From NCBI GenBank assembly GCA_963811825.1, contig CAWESS010000019.1, positions 273,771-337,770 of the forward strand: a stretch of DNA of 64,000 nucleotides. Direction: 5' to 3'. The stretch is from Fodinibacter sp963811825 (GTDB lineage: Bacteria; Actinomycetota; Actinomycetes; Actinomycetales; Dermatophilaceae). Positions within the stretch are counted from its first letter, which is position 1. Every line of letters starts with the position of its first letter. A program made the translations under genes and the position numbers. Shown here in pieces: positions 8,153 through 17,487 of the stretch. The notes below the pieces were generated by a model. It made no database searches. It saw only the letters and a list, made by a program, of their open reading frames with translations, and was not told the origin of the DNA.

Positions 8153-9358
8153 ATGGGTGACATCGCCACGTTGGGCGACCTGCGCGGCAAGCGCGTGCTC
8201 GTCCGTTCCGACCTCAACGTGCCGCTCGACGGCACGACGATCACGGACGACGGCCGCATCCGGGCCTCGGTCCCGACCATCTCCTCGCTCGCCGAGGCGG
8301 GCGCACGCGTCATCGTGTGCGCCCACCTCGGCCGGCCCAAGGGTGCTCCCGAGGAGCGCTACTCCCTGGCGCCGGTCGTCGGGCGCCTGTCCGAGCTGCT
8401 CGGCCGTCCGGTCGCCTTCGCCACCGACACCGTCGGCGACAGTGCCCGGGCAACGGTCGACGGCATGGCCGACGGCGACGTCGTCCTGCTCGAGAACCTC
8501 CGGTTCAACGCAGGGGAGACCGCCAAGGTCGACGAGGAGCGCGCCGAGTTCGCCGACGCCCTCGCCGGCCTGGCCGACGCCTACGTCTCCGACGGCTTCG
8601 GCGTGGTGCACCGCAAGCAGGCCTCGGTCTACGACGTCGCGACGCGGCTGCCGTCGGCCATGGGCGGTCTGGTGGCCACCGAGGTCGACGTGCTCAAGCG
8701 CCTCACCGTCGACCCCGAGCGGCCGTATGCCGTGGTGCTCGGTGGCGCCAAGGTCGCCGACAAGCTGGCCGTCATCGACAACCTCATGACCACGGCCGAC
8801 CGGCTCCTCATCGGCGGTGGCATGCTCTTCACCTTCCTCGCGGCCCAGGGGCACGAGATCGGCAAGAGCCTGTTCGACGCCGACAGCGTCGACGCGTGCC
8901 GTGACTACCTGAGGCGGGCGGAGGAGACCGGAGTCGAGATCGTCCTGCCCGTCGACGTCGTCTGTGGTCGGGAGTTCTCCGCCGACACCGAGACGGTCAC
9001 CGTCGCGGCGGACGCGATCCCCGCGGACATGATGGGGCTCGACATCGGCCCGGAGTCGGCACAGCTGTACGCCGACAAGCTCGCCGACACCCGCACGGTC
9101 TTCTGGAACGGTCCGATGGGGGCCTTCGAGATGGCCCCGTTCGCGGCCGGCACCCGTCGCCTCGCCCAGGCCCTCGTCGAGGTCACCGCAGACGGTGCCC
9201 TCACCGTGGTCGGTGGCGGTGACTCGGCCGCTGCCGTGCGCCAGCTCGGCTTCGAGGACGCCCAGTTCGGCCACATCTCCACCGGCGGTGGAGCCTCCCT
9301 CGAGTACCTCGAGGGCAAGGAACTGCCCGGTATCGCCATCCTCACGAAGGAGCACTGA
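8153..9358 (+). CDS. pgk: Phosphoglycerate kinase
   Basis: Transfers phosphate from 1,3-bisphosphoglycerate to ADP in glycolysis. 401 residues, normal length. The N-terminal substrate-binding motif is VLVRSDLNVPLDG, followed by AHLGRPKG. The nucleotide-binding half contains VLGGAKVADKLAVI and FWNGPMGAFE, and the hinge motif GGGDSAAAV is near the C-terminus. ATG 8153 lies 21 bases after gapA, so they probably share a transcript. Confidence 0.97.
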   Translation: MGDIATLGDLRGKRVLVRSDLNVPLDGTTITDDGRIRASVPTISSLAEAGARVIVCAHLGRPKGAPEERYSLAPVVGRLSELLGRPVAFATDTVGDSARATVDGMADGDVVLLENLRFNAGETAKVDEERAEFADALAGLADAYVSDGFGVVHRKQASVYDVATRLPSAMGGLVATEVDVLKRLTVDPERPYAVVLGGAKVADKLAVIDNLMTTADRLLIGGGMLFTFLAAQGHEIGKSLFDADSVDACRDYLRRAEETGVEIVLPVDVVCGREFSADTETVTVAADAIPADMMGLDIGPESAQLYADKLADTRTVFWNGPMGAFEMAPFAAGTRRLAQALVEVTADGALTVVGGGDSAAAVRQLGFEDAQFGHISTGGGASLEYLEGKELPGIAILTKEH

Positions 9359-9361
9359 CGC

Positions 9362-10159
9362 ATGACCTCCGGCCGCACCCCCCTGCTCGCGGGCAACTGG
9401 AAGATGAACCTGGACCACCTCCAGGCCACCCACCTCGTGCAGAAGCTCGACTGGACCCTCAAGGACGGCAAGCACGACTTCGGTGCGGTCGAGGTCGCGG
9501 TGCTGCCGCCCTTCACGGACCTGCGCAGCGTGCAGACCCTCATCGACGGCGACCGGCTCGAGCTGAAGTTCGGCGCCCAGGACCTCTCGGTGCACGACGC
9601 CGGGGCGTACACCGGTGAGATCAGCGGGGCCTTCCTCGCCAAGCTCGGCTGCTCCTACGTCGCCGTGGGGCACAGCGAGCGGCGCGAGTACCACGACGAG
9701 GACGACGCGGTCGTCAACGCCAAGGTCAAGGCCGCCTTCCGGCACGGCATCACCCCGATCTTCTGCTGCGGCGAGGGCCTGGAGATCCGTCAGGCCGGCA
9801 CGCACGTCGAGCACGTCCTGGCCCAGGTCGAGGCCGGCCTCGAGGGCCTGCCGGTCGAGCAGGCGCGCAGCGTCGTCGTCGCCTACGAGCCCATCTGGGC
9901 CATCGGCACCGGTGAGGTGGCGACGCCGGAGGACGCGCAGGAGGTCTGTGCGGCCATCCGCACCAAGCTCGCCGAGCTCTACGGCGGAGACGTCGCGGAC
10001 GGCATCCGGGTGCTCTACGGCGGTTCCGTGAAGTCGAGCAACGTCGCGGCCATCATGGCCAAGGAGGACGTCGACGGCGCCCTCGTCGGCGGTGCGTCGA
10101 TCGACGCCGCCGAGTTCGCCGCGATCTGCCGTTTCCGGGACCACCTCGCCACGTCCTGA
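9362..10159 (+). CDS. tpiA: Triosephosphate isomerase
   Basis: Interconverts dihydroxyacetone phosphate and glyceraldehyde 3-phosphate, 265 residues. Landmarks: N-terminal AGNWKMN with the active-site Lys; the electrophilic His in VGHSERREY; the catalytic Glu in VVAYEPIWAIGTG (about residues 176-188); and the phosphate-gripping LYGGSVKSSN and VGGASID loops. It starts 3 bases after the pgk stop. Confidence 0.97.
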   Translation: MTSGRTPLLAGNWKMNLDHLQATHLVQKLDWTLKDGKHDFGAVEVAVLPPFTDLRSVQTLIDGDRLELKFGAQDLSVHDAGAYTGEISGAFLAKLGCSYVAVGHSERREYHDEDDAVVNAKVKAAFRHGITPIFCCGEGLEIRQAGTHVEHVLAQVEAGLEGLPVEQARSVVVAYEPIWAIGTGEVATPEDAQEVCAAIRTKLAELYGGDVADGIRVLYGGSVKSSNVAAIMAKEDVDGALVGGASIDAAEFAAICRFRDHLATS

Positions 10160-10238
10160 CCCGCCCTGACCGGGGTCGCCGCTGCCAACGGTTATCCTTG
10201 AGCGGTTGTCCCCCCGATCTCGCACGAAGGACTTTCAC

Positions 10239-10484
10239 GTGGATGCGGTTCGCATCGGCCTCCAGGCACTCCTGGTCCTCACAGGCCTGTTCCTGACCCT
10301 GCTCATCCTGCTCCACAAGGGCAAGGGCGGCGGTATGTCCGACATGTTCGGTGGCGGCATGTCCAGCTCGCTCGGCGGCTCGTCCGTCGCCGAGCGCAAC
10401 CTGGACCGCATCACCATCGGGGTGGCCCTCGTGTGGTTCACCTGCGTCGTCGGTCTCGGCGTCCTCGAACGTTTCGCGGTTTAG
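10239..10484 (+). CDS. secG: Preprotein translocase subunit SecG
   Basis: Small membrane subunit of the SecYEG protein export channel, 81 residues. Two transmembrane helices (about residues 6-25 and 57-76) flank a Gly-rich cytoplasmic loop GGGMSDMFGGGMSSSLGGSSVAERNLDRIT, which is diagnostic. The GTG start has CGAAGGA about 9 bases upstream. It sits immediately after tpiA, as in most actinobacteria. A TATCCT at 10193-10198 may give it a promoter of its own. Confidence 0.93.
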   Translation: MDAVRIGLQALLVLTGLFLTLLILLHKGKGGGMSDMFGGGMSSSLGGSSVAERNLDRITIGVALVWFTCVVGLGVLERFAV

Positions 10485-10498
10485 GTCAGGGAGCAGAC

Positions 10499-10849
10499 AT
10501 GGCAGGTGGAAACGCGATCCGCGGTTCGCGCGTCGGTGCAGGACCCATGGGTGAGGCCGAGCGCGGTGAGGTCGCCCCCCGGGTGCACATCTCGTTCTGG
10601 TGCTCCAACGGGCACGAGACCCGCCCGAGCTTCTCGGAGGAGCCCGGTCTGGTCATCCCGGAGCAGTGGGACTGCCCGCGCTGCGGGTACCCGGCTGGTC
10701 GCGACCAGGACAACCCCCCGGCACCGATGAAGGTCGAGCCGTACAAGACGCACCTCGCGTACGTCAAGGAGCGCCGCTCCGACGTCGACGGTGAGGCGAT
10801 CCTCGACGAGGCCCTGGAGTCGCTGCGCGACCGCGGCCTCATCCAGTAG
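10499..10849 (+). CDS. rbpA: RNA polymerase-binding protein RbpA
   Basis: Actinobacteria-specific transcription factor that binds the principal sigma factor and stabilises the open complex. 116 residues. The basic N-terminal tail (GNAIRGSRVG) is followed by the core with Cys/His zinc-type positions FWCSNGH and WDCPRCGYPAG, then the basic linker and the sigma-interacting helix THLAYVKERRSDVDGEAILDEALESLR. The ATG at 10499 follows AGGGAG at 10488-10493. Its location after secG fits an actinobacterial gapA locus. It ends 3 bases from the convergent gene. Confidence 0.96.
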   Translation: MAGGNAIRGSRVGAGPMGEAERGEVAPRVHISFWCSNGHETRPSFSEEPGLVIPEQWDCPRCGYPAGRDQDNPPAPMKVEPYKTHLAYVKERRSDVDGEAILDEALESLRDRGLIQ

Positions 10850-10852
10850 GGC

Positions 10853-11341
10853 TCACCCTCGGCCCGCGCGGGCCAGGTGGTTCGTGACACCGGGGATCCA
10901 GCCGCGTTCGCGGCCCATCCAGCGCACTGCGACCATGGTGCGCGTCACCACGGGGATGCCGTGTCGTGGCGGTTCGACCGCGAGGTCGGTGCCGAACGGG
11001 TCGGTGCTGACGACCCACCGGTGACCGGCGGCGGCCACGAGGTGGTCGCCGATGGCCGTGCTGATCAGTGCCACGAGGTCGGCGGGCTCGATCGCGCCCT
11101 CGCCGGCGTCCACGGCGTGGTCGTAGGCCGTGGCGATGCTGTCGAGGTCGGCCGGGTCGATGCCGTGCGCGGCATAACCCGCGCGGATCGCGTCCAGACC
11201 GGCCTCGTCCTCGGGCGTCAGGCGCCGGATGCCGATCTCCTCCAGCGGCTCGATGCCGTCACCGTCGGTGGCCGGCACGTCGGCGTCAGCTGAGGTGCCG
11301 GGGTCTGCCTCGCGCCCACGGAGTCGGTCGAACAGTCCCAT
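10853..11341 (-). CDS. DUF3806-like hypothetical protein
   Basis: 162-residue soluble protein starting MGLFDRLRGR, followed by an acidic low-complexity stretch. The C-terminal half (GDHLVAAAGHRWVV, then DPFGTDLAVEPP, then VVTRTMVAVRW) resembles the DUF3806 family, whose function is not known. The start ATG at 11341 lies inside the annotated 3' end of pgl on the same strand, an unusual 124-base overlap discussed with pgl. It is the last gene of the pentose phosphate operon. Function cannot be assigned; the family call rests on pattern recall. Confidence 0.6.
   Translation of the reverse strand: MGLFDRLRGREADPGTSADADVPATDGDGIEPLEEIGIRRLTPEDEAGLDAIRAGYAAHGIDPADLDSIATAYDHAVDAGEGAIEPADLVALISTAIGDHLVAAAGHRWVVSTDPFGTDLAVEPPRHGIPVVTRTMVAVRWMGRERGWIPGVTNHLARAGRG
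10861..10874. terminator. perfect palindrome between converging genes, possible hairpin
   Basis: GGCCCGCGCGGGCC can form a 5-bp G/C stem with a 4-base loop. It lies 11 bases past the rbpA stop and within the last codons of the opposing gene. It has no T-tract, so intrinsic termination is uncertain. Confidence 0.3.
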
Positions 11342-12081
11342 GACGTCAGCCCGTCCAGGTCGGTGGCGGCGTCGGCGTCCACCAACCAGAGGGTTCGCTC
11401 GATGCCGTGGACGTGCGCTGCCGGGGTGGTCTCGAAGGGGGCGCCCGTGGTGCCGCGGCGCACGGCATCCGCCTTGTCCGCACCGCTGACGAGGAACCAG
11501 ACCTCGCGGGACCGCTCGAGGCACTCACGGGTCAGCGAGACCCGGGTGGGCGGCGGCTTGGGGGAGTCGTGCACCGCGACCGCGATGCGGTCGTTCGTCG
11601 CGGCTGCGGGGTGGTGCGGGAAGAGCGAGGCGATGTGCCCGTCCGGCCCGACCCCGAGCACCATGACGTCGAACGTGCCGCCGCCGTCCCGACGCAGCGC
11701 CTCCTCGTACATCGCGGCGCTGGCCTCGGCACTGTCGCTGGCGTCCGGCCCGGCCACCCGATGGACGTGCTCCGGCGTCAGGCCGAGGCTCGCGAGCCCG
11801 GCGGCGTCGTTCTGGGTGTCGTTGCGGTCGGCGTCGCCAGCAGCGAGCCAGCGCTCGTCACCCCACCACACGTGCACCTGCGTCCAGTCGACGGCATCGC
11901 GCGCGGGCACGGCGCACAGCGAGGTGATGATCTGCGAGCCCATCGACCCGCCGGTCATCGAGATCTGTGCCTCACCCCGCGCCGACTGGGCGTCGACGAT
12001 CGCGACGACGAGGCGGGCAGCCGCGGCATCAGCGAGGGCCTGGCGCCCGCGGTGGACGACGACGGTGGACGGCGTGGTCAT
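11218..12081 (-). CDS. pgl: 6-phosphogluconolactonase
   Basis: Hydrolyses 6-phosphogluconolactone in the oxidative pentose phosphate pathway. The recognisable enzyme spans about residues 1-245: TGGSMGSQII, then VHVWWGDERWLAAGDADRND, then VLGVGPDGHIASLFP and VSLTRECLERSREVWFLVSGADKADAV, all typical of DevB-type lactonases. ATG 12081 overlaps the opcA stop (ATGA). As read, the frame runs on for about 40 extra residues of low-complexity sequence (SVGARQTPAPQLTP...) into the next gene. Removing one G from the GGG near 11350 would instead end the protein at DLDG, followed by a TGA just before the downstream ATG. An indel here is therefore plausible. Confidence 0.88.
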   Translation of the reverse strand: MTTPSTVVVHRGRQALADAAAARLVVAIVDAQSARGEAQISMTGGSMGSQIITSLCAVPARDAVDWTQVHVWWGDERWLAAGDADRNDTQNDAAGLASLGLTPEHVHRVAGPDASDSAEASAAMYEEALRRDGGGTFDVMVLGVGPDGHIASLFPHHPAAATNDRIAVAVHDSPKPPPTRVSLTRECLERSREVWFLVSGADKADAVRRGTTGAPFETTPAAHVHGIERTLWLVDADAATDLDGLTSWDCSTDSVGARQTPAPQLTPTCRPPTVTASSRWRRSASGA

Positions 12082-13210
12082 GATCGACGCTCCTTGACCT
12101 CGGCGAGCTGGTCGGCGGCGGCCTTCTTGACCACCTCCGGGTCGTCGGACTTCGGCGGCATCGGCGCCGCCTCCACCATGGCGCTCTTGGCGCTGGCCCG
12201 GGCGGCCCGGCGCAACCGGCGAGCGGTGCGCTCGGCCTCGGCAACCGACGGGGCCCGTCCGGAGCGCACGGCCTCGCTCGCCGTCTGGCGGGAGACGGTG
12301 CACTGGCGCAGGCCCTTGACGAGCGCGTCGTGGTAGACCTCGTCGGGGTCGAGGCGGCGCAGCTCGTCGGCCAGGCACTCGGCGTCGCCCCGGTGCGCGA
12401 GGGCCAGGGTGCGCACGGGCTGGCCCGGCTGGGCCAGGGTCGCGGTGTTGCCCTCGATCGGCCGGACGAGGTCGACGGTTCCACTCGCGCGCTCCAGCCG
12501 CACCGAGACGATGCCGCTGCCGCCGCGAGCACGGGCGATCGAGACCGGGCAGCGCAGCCGCGATGCCAGCCACCCGGCGAGGAGGTCGCCGGAGGGTGAG
12601 TCCGCTGCCGCGACGACCACGGCGTTCGTCACCGACTCGTACGGTGGCTGGTCCAGGGCTGCGGTGAGCAGCGCGCGCCACAGCGTGATCCGGGACCAGG
12701 CCAGGTCGCTGTCTCCCGCCGCGTAGCCGTCCGCGAGCCGGCGCAGGACGGTGCGCGAGGCGATGGTCGACCGCGCCGCATCGGTGACCCGGCGCTGCGC
12801 CATCATCCCCACCGGGTCCTTCGACGGCTCGTGGGGCCCGTCCGCCGGCCACCAGGCGACGATCGGGGAGTCCGCGAGGAGCAGTGGCGTCACCACGGAC
12901 CGCCCGTGTCCGGCGAGCCGGCCGTACAGGCGCAGGACGACGACCTCGGACGCACCGGCATCGCCACCGACCCTGATCTGGCCGTCGAGCCGCGGGGCGC
13001 CGCGCTTGTTGCCTGCGACGACGACGATGATGCGGCACGGGTGCTGCCGACTCGCGTCGTTGGCGGTCTCGATCGCGGCGTCCGCGTTGTCCTCGTCGAC
13101 GACGACGAGCAGGGTGAGCACGCGCGAGAGCGCCATCGACCCGGTGTCGGCGCGCAGCCGCACGAGCCGCGCCGAGACAGCAGCCGTCGTCGTGTTGGGC
13201 AGGTCGACGA

Positions 13211-13214
<4 letters not shown>
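12078..13214 (-). CDS. opcA: Glucose-6-phosphate dehydrogenase assembly protein OpcA
   Basis: Actinobacterial and cyanobacterial partner needed for full activity of glucose-6-phosphate dehydrogenase; 378 residues. The GTG start at 13214 gives MIVDLPNTTTAAVSARLVRLR, the family's usual beginning, and overlaps the zwf stop (GTGA). Landmarks are RIIVVVAGNK, ADSPIVAWWPADGP and TDAARSTI. A Lys/Ala-rich C-terminal tail ends the protein. The stop overlaps the pgl ATG. Tight coupling with zwf on one side and pgl on the other is the normal arrangement. Confidence 0.94.
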
Positions 13215-14751
<1,537 letters not shown>

Positions 14752-14755
<4 letters not shown>

Positions 14756-16371
14756 GCGCGGCCCCGGCCCAGAGCGGCCCGGACCTGCTGCAGGCCCTCG
14801 TCGTGCGACGTGAGGTGCAGGCGCAGCACGGGGCGACCGTGGTCGGCGAGGACGGCGGCATCCCCGCCGGCCTGCGACGCGAGGAACTCACCGAAGGTGA
14901 ACTCGCGACCGGGCACCTGGAGGTCCTGGACGGGGGCCGTGGTCACCTGGACGTAGACACCGGTGGCCGGGCCGCCCTTGTGGTACTGGCCGGTGGAGTG
15001 CAGGAAGCGCGGGCCCCAGCCGAACGTCGCCGGGCGGCCGGTGCGGTCGAACAGGTCACGGGCGACGTTCTCGAGGTCGGCGTCGCCGATCCGGTCGAGG
15101 TAGGCCATCACGGCGATGTAGCCCTGCTCACCGTCGAGCAGCCCGAGCAGGGTGTCGACCGCGGCGTCGACGGTGCCCACGTCGCCGAGCCACTCGCCGC
15201 CGAGCGCCGTCACCTCGACCGCGCCGTCGGTGAAGGCCGGCTCGACGCCGGCGCCGATGCCGGCGTCGAGCAGCTCGCGCGCTGCCGCCTTGGCGCTCTC
15301 GACGTCGGGCTGGTCGAACGGGCTGATGCCGAGCAGTCGCCCGGCCACCGCCGTGGCGGTCTCCCAGAGCATCATCTGGGCCCCGAGCGGGCCGGCGACC
15401 GTCACGAGCGAGGCTGCCGAACCGTCCGCCTCACTCTCACCGTCGGTGGCGACGAGGCGCACGACGGTGCCGTCGTCGTAGAGGTGCGCCGGGGCGCTGC
15501 CGATGGCCACGACGGGCAGGATGCCGGTGCCGTCCTTGCCGGTCGACTCGGCGATGAGCTGCTCGGCCCACGCACCGAAGCCGACGTTCTCGGTGCCGTC
15601 GTCGACGAGGACGAGCTTGTCCCGCAGGGGGGCGGTGCCGGCCATCGCCGCAGCCAGGCGCAGCGCGGGGTTGGCCTCGTCGTCGGCGGCGAGGAGGTCG
15701 GCCACGGCCTCGGCGTCATCGAGGAGCGCCTCGACGTCGGCACCGGCCAGGGCGCTCGGAACGAGCCCGAAGGCCGTGAGCGCCGAGTAGCGCCCGCCGA
15801 CCTCGGGGTCGGCGTTGACGACGCGGAACCCGGCGGAGCGGGCGTCGCCGTCGAGCGGGCTGCCGGGGTCGGTGACGATCACCATGCGGGTCGTCGGGTC
15901 CAGGCCGGCGTCGCGGAAGGCCTGCTCGAACGCGCGTCGCTGGCTGTCGGTCTCGACGGTGGAGCCCGACTTGCTCGACACGACGACCACCGTGCGGTCG
16001 AGGTCGGTGAGGGCAGCCCGCACGACATCGGGGTCGGACGAGTCGAGCACGTCGATGGGCACGCCGGCGGTGGCGCAGATGACCTCGGGGGCCAGGGACG
16101 AGCCACCCATGCCACACAGCACGACCCGGTCGTAGCCGACCTGCGAGAGCTCGTCGCGCAGAGCGGCCACCTCACCGATGAGGTGCCGCGAGGTGCGGGG
16201 GAGCCCGGTCCACGCCAGTCGCTTGGCCGACTCCTCCTCGGCTGCCGGACCCCACAGGGTGTGGTCCTTGGCGAACAGCCGGCTGGCGACCTGGTCGGCC
16301 ACGAGGGTGGGGACGTGCGTGCTGACCGCCTGGGCGGCGGCTCCGGTCGCGGTGACCTCGAGGGTGCTCAT
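14752..16371 (-). CDS. pgi: Glucose-6-phosphate isomerase
   Basis: Interconverts glucose 6-phosphate and fructose 6-phosphate, 539 residues. The sugar-isomerase (SIS) domain shows LCGMGGSSLAPEV and the phosphate-binding VVSSKSGSTVET. Insertion within the tal-zwf series follows a known actinobacterial arrangement. The sequence belongs to the more divergent pgi type found in tal-pgi gene pairs and fusions rather than the E. coli type. ATG 16371 overlaps the tal stop (ATGA). The C-terminal region is acidic and has no extra domain. Confidence 0.93.
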
Positions 16372-17480
16372 GCGGATGCCCTTTCCAGCTCACGGGTGAC
16401 CCCGGCGAGCAGCTCGTCCCACGCGGCCTCGAACTTCGCGACGCCGTCGCGCTCGAGCCGGGCGGTGACCTCGGTGTAGGAGATGCCGAGTCGCTCGAGG
16501 CTGTCGAGCACCTCGGCGGCCGCGGCGTAGTGCGGTGTGACGGTGTCGCCGGTGACCTCGCCGTGGTCGGCGACCGCGTCCAGGGTCTTCTCGGGCATCG
16601 TGTTGACGGTGCCGGCGGCGACGAGCTCGGTGACGTAGAGCGTGTCGGGGTAGGCCGGGTCCTTGACCCCCGTGGAAGCCCACAGCGGGCGCTGGGGGTG
16701 CGCCCCGGCATCCGACAGCGAGCCCCACCGAGGCGTCGAGAAGACCTCCTCGTAGGCCTGGTAGGCGAGTCGGGCGTTGGCGACGGCGGCCTTGCCGCGC
16801 AGGGCAGCAGCCTCGTCCGTGCCGAGCGCGTCGAGCTGCTCGTCGATCTCGGCGTCGACGCGGGAGACGAAGAACGAGGCGACCGAGTGCAGCGTCGACA
16901 GGTCGATGCCGTGCTCGCGAGCCTGCTCCAGCCCGGTGAGGAAGGCGTTCATCACGCCGCGGTACCGGTCGAGGGCGAAGATCAGGGTCACGTTCACGCT
17001 CACCCCGGCGGCGAGCACCTGGCTGATCGCCGGCAGGCCCTCGGTCGTGGCCGGGATCTTGATGAGCACGTTCGGCCGGTCGACCGCAGCCGCCAGCTCG
17101 AGCGCCTGGGCCACCGTGCGGGCCGTGTCGTGCGCCAGCCGGGGGTCGACCTCGATGGAGACGCGCCCGTCGACCCCGCCGGAGGCCTGGTACACCGGCG
17201 CGAAGACGTCGCAGGCGTCACGGACGTCCTGGGTCGTGAGCGCCATGACGGCCTCGTCGACGGTGCTGCCGGCCTGGGCCAGCTCGCGGACCTGCTCGTC
17301 GTACGCGTGGCCGGCGGACAGCGCGGCCTGGAAGATCGACGGGTTGGTCGTCACGCCGACGACCCCGTCGTTCTCGATGAGGTCGGCGAGGTTGCCCGAC
17401 GTCAGGCGCTCGCGCGACAGGTCGTCGAGCCAGACGGAGACGCCGTGGGCGGCGAGGTCGGAGACGGCTGTGCTGGTCAT
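16368..17480 (-). CDS. tal: Transaldolase
   Basis: Transfers dihydroxyacetone units in the non-oxidative pentose phosphate pathway; 370 residues, the long actinobacterial type. Motifs: GVTTNPSIFQAAL near residue 43, the Schiff-base Lys in NVLIKIPATTEGLPAI, and SVASFFVSRVDAEID. A C-terminal Thr/Pro stretch (GDTVTPHYA) is typical. The ATG at 17480 lies 7 bases after tkt; the stop overlaps the pgi start. Confidence 0.96.
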   Translation of the reverse strand: MTSTAVSDLAAHGVSVWLDDLSRERLTSGNLADLIENDGVVGVTTNPSIFQAALSAGHAYDEQVRELAQAGSTVDEAVMALTTQDVRDACDVFAPVYQASGGVDGRVSIEVDPRLAHDTARTVAQALELAAAVDRPNVLIKIPATTEGLPAISQVLAAGVSVNVTLIFALDRYRGVMNAFLTGLEQAREHGIDLSTLHSVASFFVSRVDAEIDEQLDALGTDEAAALRGKAAVANARLAYQAYEEVFSTPRWGSLSDAGAHPQRPLWASTGVKDPAYPDTLYVTELVAAGTVNTMPEKTLDAVADHGEVTGDTVTPHYAAAAEVLDSLERLGISYTEVTARLERDGVAKFEAAWDELLAGVTRELERASA

Positions 17481-17487
17481 CGGGCCC

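Noticed and set aside
7085..10225. A 1046-codon open frame on the minus strand opposite gapA-pgk-tpiA.
   Set aside because: It is the antisense of three certain glycolytic genes; its translation is a compositionally biased Asp/Gly/Val/Arg string, as expected where all third positions are G or C.
10861..10874. GGCCCGCGCGGGCC as a confident intrinsic terminator.
   Set aside because: No T-tract, and short GC palindromes are expected by chance at this base composition; kept only as a weak feature.
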